Assembly (NCBI RefSeq): GCF_003481705.1
Contig: NZ_QULN01000011.1
Location: 16,851 to 80,850 of the forward strand
From: Butyricicoccus sp. OM04-18BH
Lineage (GTDB): Bacteria; Bacillota; Clostridia; Oscillospirales; Butyricicoccaceae
DNA length: 64,000 nucleotides
Reading direction: 5' to 3'
Shown here: positions 59,570 through 64,000 of the stretch, piece by piece
Layout: every line of letters begins with the position of its first letter
How positions within the stretch are numbered: position 1 is the stretch's first letter
Position numbers and translations under genes: made by a program
The notes under the pieces: model-generated
Database searches by the model: none
Seen by the model: the letters and a program-made list of their open reading frames with translations, nothing else
What the model was told of the DNA's origin: nothing

Positions 59570-61984
59570 ATGACAGAACAGCTTGGAACGACTGTAAGCC
59601 GCCTGCCGGTGCTTCCGCTGCGCGGCCTCGTTGCGTTCCCGAATATGATAATCCACTTCGATGTGGGCCGTCTGCTTTCCATCCGCGCGCTGGAAGCGGC
59701 GATGAAGAACGGTCAGACGCTCTTTCTGACCGCACAGCGCGACCTCAAGACGGACAACCCGTCCCCGAGCGATCTCTATCAGATCGGCACCATCTGTCAG
59801 GTCAAGCAGATCCTGCGCCTGCCGGGCGACAACATCCGCGTGCTCGTCGAGGGCAAGCAGCGCGCGCTCGTGCATCAGTTCTTCGCGGCACAGGACGACA
59901 AGAGCTGCATCTATGCTGAGGTCGAGCAGCTCGAGGACTATGTTTATGGCGTGACCGAACGCCGTGCGCAGGCGCTTGTCCGCACGGCGCAGGAGCGCTT
60001 TGCGGAGTACGCTGACAATGCGCAGCGCATCTCGCCCGATGTGGAGCTGACGGTTGCCGAGGGCGGCGACGCAGGCTTCCTCGCGGATTACATCGCGCAG
60101 AACATCAGTATCGAGGTCGCGGCCAAGCAGGACATCCTCGAAGAGCTCAGCATCACGCGCCGTCTGACCATGGTCATCCGCCTGCTCGGCGAGGAGACCG
60201 AGGTGCTGAGGCTCGAAAACGAGATCCAGGACGAAGTTAAGTCCCAGATGGATAAAAATCAGCGCGAATACTACCTGCGCGAGCAGATCAAGGTCATCCA
60301 GACCGAGCTGGGCGAGCAGGATGCAGCGGCGGAGGCCGAGACCTACCGTCAGCGCATCCTCGACCTCAAGTTGCCGCAGGAATGCGAGGAAAAGCTCATC
60401 CGCGAGGTGGACCGCTTCGCCAAGCTCGGCGGCTCGAACGCGGAGCAGGGCGTCGTGCGCACTTATCTCGATACCGTGCTCGATCTGCCGTGGCGCAGCA
60501 GGAGCGAGGAGCGCCTCGATCTCGAGGAGGCGCAGCGCATCCTCGACCGCGACCACTACGGCATGAAAAAGGTCAAGGAGCGCATCATGGAGTTCCTGGC
60601 TGTCCGCACGCTCGCGCCCAACCTCAAGGGACAGGTGCTCTGTCTCGCAGGCCCTCCGGGCGTCGGCAAGACCTCTATCGCGAAATCCATCGCGGAGGCG
60701 ATGGGCCGCAGCTATGCCCGCATGAGTCTGGGCGGCGTGCGCGATGAGGCCGACATCCGCGGCCACAGAAAGACCTACATCGGCGCAATGCCCGGCCGCA
60801 TCATGGACGCGCTGCGCCGCGCCGGTACATCCAATCCGCTCATCCTGCTAGACGAGATCGACAAGATGGGCAGCGATTTCCGCGGAGACCCGGCCTCCGC
60901 GATGCTCGAGGTGCTCGACACCGAACAGAACGTCGCGTTCCGCGACCACTATATCGAGCTGCCGTTCGACCTGTCCGATGTCGTGTTCCTCACGACGGCG
61001 AACGATCTTTCGGCTGTTCCGCGTCCGCTGCTCGACCGCATGGAGGTCATCGAGCTGCCGAGCTACACCGAGGAGGAGAAGCGCCGGATCGCGCTGAATC
61101 ACCTGCTGCCGCGCCAGATGGACAAGCATGGTCTGGGGAAGGGTCAGCTGGTTATTTCCGAAGAAATGCTCGCGAAGGTCATCACGGGCTATACCCGCGA
61201 GGCCGGTGTGCGCCGTCTGGAGCGCGTGCTCGCCAAGCTGTGCCGCAAGGCGGCGCGGCATATCGCGGACGGCGGCCGCAGACTGACGGTCTCGAACAGG
61301 AATATCGAGGAGCTGCTCGGCGTCGCGCCGTTCAAAAAGGATGTCGTGTCCGCGAAGGATGAGGTCGGCATCGTAAACGGCCTTGCATGGACGAGCGTCG
61401 GCGGTGAAATGCTCGAGGTAGAAGTGGCGGTCGTGCCCGGAACGGGCAAGATCGAGGTCACAGGCAACCTCGGCACAGTCATGCAGGAGAGTGCAAAGGC
61501 GGCAGTCACGTTCGTGCGCTCGCGCGCGGAGCAGCTGAGCATCGATCCGATGTTCTACAAGAACAACGACCTGCACATCCATTTCCCTGAAGCGGCTATC
61601 CCGAAGGACGGCCCGTCGGCCGGCGTGACCATTACGACGGCGATCATTTCCGCGCTGACCGAGGCGCCGGTGCGTCATGACGTCGCTATGACGGGCGAGG
61701 TAACGCTGCGCGGCCGCGTGCTGCCGATCGGCGGTCTGCGGGAAAAGACCATGGCGGCCTACCGCGCAGGCATCAAGACCATCGTCATCCCGAAGGACAA
61801 CGAGAGCGATCTGCAGGATATTGAGCCTGTGGTACGCGAAAACGTCGCGTTCGTCGTCGCGGAGCATATGGACACGGTCATGGAGACGGCGATCGACTTC
61901 TCGCGCCGTCCCGGCAAAAAAAAGAAAACATCGCGTCGCATGCCTCCCAAGGCTGACGCTGAGACAACGGCGGTGGTACAATGA
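59570..61984 (+). CDS. lon: ATP-dependent protease Lon
   Basis: The 804-residue protein has the LAN substrate-binding domain (LPVLPLRGLVAFPNMIIHF near the N-terminus), the AAA module with Walker A GPPGVGKTS (about 360-368) and the protease domain with the Ser-Lys dyad in KDGPSAGVTI (about 685) and REKTMAAYRAG (about 725). It degrades misfolded and regulatory proteins. The ATG at 59570 with AAGGAGATACACT upstream is used; the longer frame crosses the promoter. It overlaps engB by four bases. Confidence 0.97.
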   Translation: MTEQLGTTVSRLPVLPLRGLVAFPNMIIHFDVGRLLSIRALEAAMKNGQTLFLTAQRDLKTDNPSPSDLYQIGTICQVKQILRLPGDNIRVLVEGKQRALVHQFFAAQDDKSCIYAEVEQLEDYVYGVTERRAQALVRTAQERFAEYADNAQRISPDVELTVAEGGDAGFLADYIAQNISIEVAAKQDILEELSITRRLTMVIRLLGEETEVLRLENEIQDEVKSQMDKNQREYYLREQIKVIQTELGEQDAAAEAETYRQRILDLKLPQECEEKLIREVDRFAKLGGSNAEQGVVRTYLDTVLDLPWRSRSEERLDLEEAQRILDRDHYGMKKVKERIMEFLAVRTLAPNLKGQVLCLAGPPGVGKTSIAKSIAEAMGRSYARMSLGGVRDEADIRGHRKTYIGAMPGRIMDALRRAGTSNPLILLDEIDKMGSDFRGDPASAMLEVLDTEQNVAFRDHYIELPFDLSDVVFLTTANDLSAVPRPLLDRMEVIELPSYTEEEKRRIALNHLLPRQMDKHGLGKGQLVISEEMLAKVITGYTREAGVRRLERVLAKLCRKAARHIADGGRRLTVSNRNIEELLGVAPFKKDVVSAKDEVGIVNGLAWTSVGGEMLEVEVAVVPGTGKIEVTGNLGTVMQESAKAAVTFVRSRAEQLSIDPMFYKNNDLHIHFPEAAIPKDGPSAGVTITTAIISALTEAPVRHDVAMTGEVTLRGRVLPIGGLREKTMAAYRAGIKTIVIPKDNESDLQDIEPVVRENVAFVVAEHMDTVMETAIDFSRRPGKKKKTSRRMPPKADAETTAVVQ

Positions 61985-62595
61985 GCAACGAAAAAAAGGC
62001 ACCCAATCTTCATAATGTGGAATTCCTGCGTTCGGCGGTCAAGGAGAGCGATTTTCCGTTTGACAGCCTGCCGCAGATCGTTTTCGCCGGCAAATCCAAT
62101 GTCGGCAAAAGCTCGGTCATAAACAAGCTGCTGAACCGCAAGAATTTTGCGCGTGTCAGTGCGCAGCCGGGCAAGACTATCCACATCAACTACTTTACCA
62201 TTGACAAGCAGCTGTACTTTGTCGACCTGCCGGGCTACGGCTATGCGCGCGTCTCCAAGGCAGAGCAGCAGCGCTGGGGCGCGCTGATGGAGACCTATTT
62301 TGCGATGGGCCTGCTGACGCTCGGCATCCAGATCGTTGATATCCGTCATAAGCCGACGCGCGATGACATGACGATGGCGGAGTGGTTCCGCGCATCGCGC
62401 AGGCCGTGGGTGATTATCGCCAACAAGCTCGACAAGATCAAAAAGAGCCAGATTGAAGGCAATATTGCAGAGATCCGTCAGACGCTGCTCCTGCCCGAAG
62501 AGGTTCCTGTCATCCCGTTCTCGGCGGAGAAGGGCATGGGCCGTGAGGAAGTCCTGTCGATCATCTTTGATCACGTCGCGCGAAAGGAAGAGTAA
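61981..62595 (+). CDS. engB: Ribosome biogenesis GTP-binding protein EngB (YsxC/YihA)
   Basis: The 204-residue TRAFAC GTPase has G1 GKSNVGKSS (about 38-46), G3 DLPGYGYA (about 81-88), G4 NKLDK (about 148-152) and G5 PFSAEKG. It assists 50S subunit assembly. The lon-engB pair is a common Firmicute arrangement; the two overlap by four bases. Confidence 0.96.
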   Translation: MSNEKKAPNLHNVEFLRSAVKESDFPFDSLPQIVFAGKSNVGKSSVINKLLNRKNFARVSAQPGKTIHINYFTIDKQLYFVDLPGYGYARVSKAEQQRWGALMETYFAMGLLTLGIQIVDIRHKPTRDDMTMAEWFRASRRPWVIIANKLDKIKKSQIEGNIAEIRQTLLLPEEVPVIPFSAEKGMGREEVLSIIFDHVARKEE

Positions 62596-62596
62596 C

Positions 62597-62989
62597 ATGA
62601 ATTTTCTGCGCCGATTTATGGCAGGCCGGTACGGCAGCGATCAGCTGAACAACGCGCTGTTGCTGCTCGCGATCGTTCTCATGGTGATCGAATGGGTGAT
62701 GAAGTGGAACTGGATGAGTATGTTCATTCTCGCGCTGTTTATCCTGTGCTACTTCCGCATGTTCTCGCGCAACATTCAGGCGCGCTACGCCGAGAATCAG
62801 AAATTCCTCCAGAAGTGGGGGCCTGTCTCGCGCCGCCTGCATAATGCTGTGCTGCGCTTCCAGGATCGGAAAATGCATCGCTACTTCAAATGCCCGAACT
62901 GTCATAAGCGCCTGCGCGTCCCGAAGGGCCGCGGCAAGATCACGATCACCTGCCCGCACTGCCGAACGCAGTTTGTCCGGAAAAGCTGA
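62597..62989 (+). CDS. Membrane protein with C-terminal zinc ribbon
   Basis: The 130-residue protein has two adjacent transmembrane helices (about 18-35 and 38-56), a basic linker and a C-terminal zinc ribbon CPNCHKRLRVPKG followed by CPHC (about 98-122). Such proteins are common in Clostridia but unassigned. It directly follows engB by one base and is probably co-transcribed with lon. Confidence 0.78.
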   Translation: MNFLRRFMAGRYGSDQLNNALLLLAIVLMVIEWVMKWNWMSMFILALFILCYFRMFSRNIQARYAENQKFLQKWGPVSRRLHNAVLRFQDRKMHRYFKCPNCHKRLRVPKGRGKITITCPHCRTQFVRKS

Positions 62990-63098
62990 AAAACCGTTGA
63001 TTGCGCAGATACAAGACGGTTTCTTGATTTTTGACGCGAAATATAGAAATGTCGGACGTTATTCTGCGTAAAATCTATGGAATATTACCAGTTAGCTC

Positions 63099-63126
63099 TT
63101 GCAATTTCTGCAAAATGCCGTATAAT
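63099..63126 (+). promoter_or_regulatory. Promoter of the SCP2-like gene
   Basis: TTGCAA (63099-63104), 16-base spacer, TATAAT (63121-63126), 32 bases before the start codon. Confidence 0.85.
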
Positions 63127-63158
63127 AAGGTTAACATAATATTCAGGGGGCGAGTCCG

Positions 63159-63479
63159 ATGGCCATAGACCAGTTAACAGCAAAGATTTACAATAAGCTC
63201 AGCAAAGCCAACCTCGCAGGTGCAGAAGGCAAGGTTGCCGTTCAGTTCAATCTTACCGGCAAGGTAACGGGCGTTTTCTATATCGAAATCCTCGATGGCG
63301 TTCCGTCTGTAATGCCGTATGAGTACATCGATCATGATGCAATCGTGTCCGGTTCGCTGACCAACATCGAGAAAATTTTCAGCGGCAAGCTGATTCCGCA
63401 GGTTGCAGTCGCAGAGGGCAAGATCAAGATTGAGGGCAACTTCGACAAGGTTATGCTTCTGGCCGAGCTGATGAAGTAA
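63159..63479 (+). CDS. SCP2 sterol-binding-like small protein
   Basis: The 106-residue protein fits the SCP2 lipid-binding domain: strands around VAVQFNLTGKVTGVFYIEI, a middle DHDAIVSGSLTNIEKIFSGKL and the end GKIKIEGNFDKVMLLAELMK. Such small stand-alone domains bind lipids or fatty acyl groups; no sterol role is expected in this bacterium. It is monocistronic with its own promoter and terminator. CAGGGGGCG precedes the ATG. Confidence 0.83.
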   Translation: MAIDQLTAKIYNKLSKANLAGAEGKVAVQFNLTGKVTGVFYIEILDGVPSVMPYEYIDHDAIVSGSLTNIEKIFSGKLIPQVAVAEGKIKIEGNFDKVMLLAELMK

Positions 63480-63504
63480 AGCGGATAAAACAGGATAATG
63501 AAAA

Positions 63505-63535
63505 AAGGCTCGCCGCAACGTCCGGCGAGTCTTTT
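63505..63535 (+). terminator. Terminator of the SCP2-like gene
   Basis: GGCTCGCCG pairs with CGGCGAGTC (one wobble) and Ts follow. Confidence 0.85.
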
Positions 63536-63565
63536 GTATCAAAAGATGCGGAAAGAGGGCAAAAT

Positions 63566-63700
63566 ATGAAGAAAACAAAAAGAAATCGGAACGGAAAAAG
63601 GATTGCTGTTGATATTGTTGCGTGTGCATTGTCTGCGGTGAGTGTGGCTTTTTCCATTGCGGCCTTCGTGATCAGCCTGGTTCGGAGAAATTCCGACTGA
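63566..63700 (+). CDS. Small single-helix membrane protein
   Basis: This 44-residue frame has a basic start (MKKTKRNRNGKR), one clear hydrophobic helix (about 13-37) and a short basic tail. AGAGGG lies six bases upstream of the ATG. I recognise no family. It stands between the SCP2-like gene terminator and the rRNA-type promoters and has no separate promoter that I can see. Confidence 0.5.
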   Translation: MKKTKRNRNGKRIAVDIVACALSAVSVAFSIAAFVISLVRRNSD

Positions 63701-63717
63701 ATTTTTGAAAATAATGC

Positions 63718-63965
63718 TTGACTTTATGCCTCTCGCTGTGGTATCCTATTAAAGCTGTCGCTGAGAGGCGAGACGGTCAAACTGAAAAGCGGCTTGAAAA
63801 GAATGAAAAAAGTTCTTGACAAACGGATTTCAGTTTGATATAATAAATAAGCTGTTTCGAAAGAGACGGCGATCAGAAAAGTTTGAGTTTTGAGAGAATT
63901 GCTTCAAAAACCTCGAAAAAAGTTTTGAAAAAGTTCTTGACAAACGAAACTTCATCTGATATAAT
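63718..63965 (+). promoter_or_regulatory. Three tandem stable-RNA promoters, probably of an rRNA operon
   Basis: P1 is TTGACT-N18-TATCCT (63718-63747), P2 TTGACA-N17-TATAAT (63816-63844) and P3 TTGACA-N17-TATAAT (63937-63965). Each is followed by a GCTGT...GAGACGG hairpin. P2 and P3 are near-identical repeats (TTCTTGACAAAC and TATAATAAATAAGCTGT) 121 bases apart. No gene is encoded from 63701 to the window end; a 16S rRNA gene probably starts soon beyond it. Confidence 0.85.
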
Positions 63966-64000
63966 AAATAAGCTGTCAATGAGACGGCATCCGAAACCTT

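Overview
The window reads as one contiguous chromosomal segment of a GC-rich anaerobic Firmicute. It is probably a Clostridia member of the Oscillospirales (Ruminococcaceae/Butyricicoccaceae-like), a placement I infer from gene content, from sigma-A promoters of the TTGACA-N17-TATAAT type and from Shine-Dalgarno-led genes; the family call is low confidence. No prophage, CRISPR array or intact insertion sequence is visible.

Layout. 1-2.3 kb: the end of a ComEC-like metallo-beta-lactamase protein, a DUF3006 protein and lysA. 2.6-17.6 kb: a glutamine/glutamate island. On the minus strand lies a split glutamate synthase operon (amidotransferase, FMN synthase domain, Fe-S protein, FAD oxidoreductase, GXGXG domain) ending in type I glutamine synthetase and a NitR-like ANTAR regulator. 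Divergent from it are type III glutamine synthetase and an Amt-PII fusion, followed on the minus strand by glnS and gltX. 17.8-21.2 kb: apbE, a NusG-domain-II protein, a Gx-type membrane protein, a small lipoprotein and two decayed sugar-metabolism genes. 21.3-25 kb: two tRNA-Leu genes, an XRE regulator, yerC-like, methyltransferase and hslO genes, then a tRNA cluster (Asp, Phe, Gly, Cys). 25-33.8 kb: an SLH protein, a two-component system, a cupin, a GntR-ABC unit, TspO and a Na/Pi symporter with a PhoU domain. 33.9-39.4 kb: an MMPL exporter and a heptad-rich secreted protein, divergent from a TetR regulator. 39.5-49.4 kb: a DeoR regulator, split transketolase, lipoprotein, MATE, XRE, malic enzyme, iolE and a GH13 amylase. 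49.6-63.5 kb: housekeeping genes (rplS-lepB-rbgA-rnhB-yraN, dipeptidase, thrC, tig-clpP-clpX-lon-engB, an SCP2-like protein). 63.7-64 kb: three tandem strong promoters that look like the start of an rRNA operon lying beyond the window.

Most interesting system. The three nitrogen transcription units (GOGAT operon, glnN, amt) each carry the same 5' RNA device. A short hairpin with a six-base loop reading AA(A/U)GG(C/U), i.e. A at loop position 1 and G at position 4 as in ANTAR targets, shares its 3' arm with the 5' arm of an intrinsic terminator. The ANTAR protein at the end of the GOGAT operon has a receiver domain without the phospho-acceptor aspartate. Together these suggest a local, phosphorylation-independent antitermination regulon for nitrogen assimilation. 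Only one hexaloop is visible per leader, not the two of the described ANTAR RNA motif.
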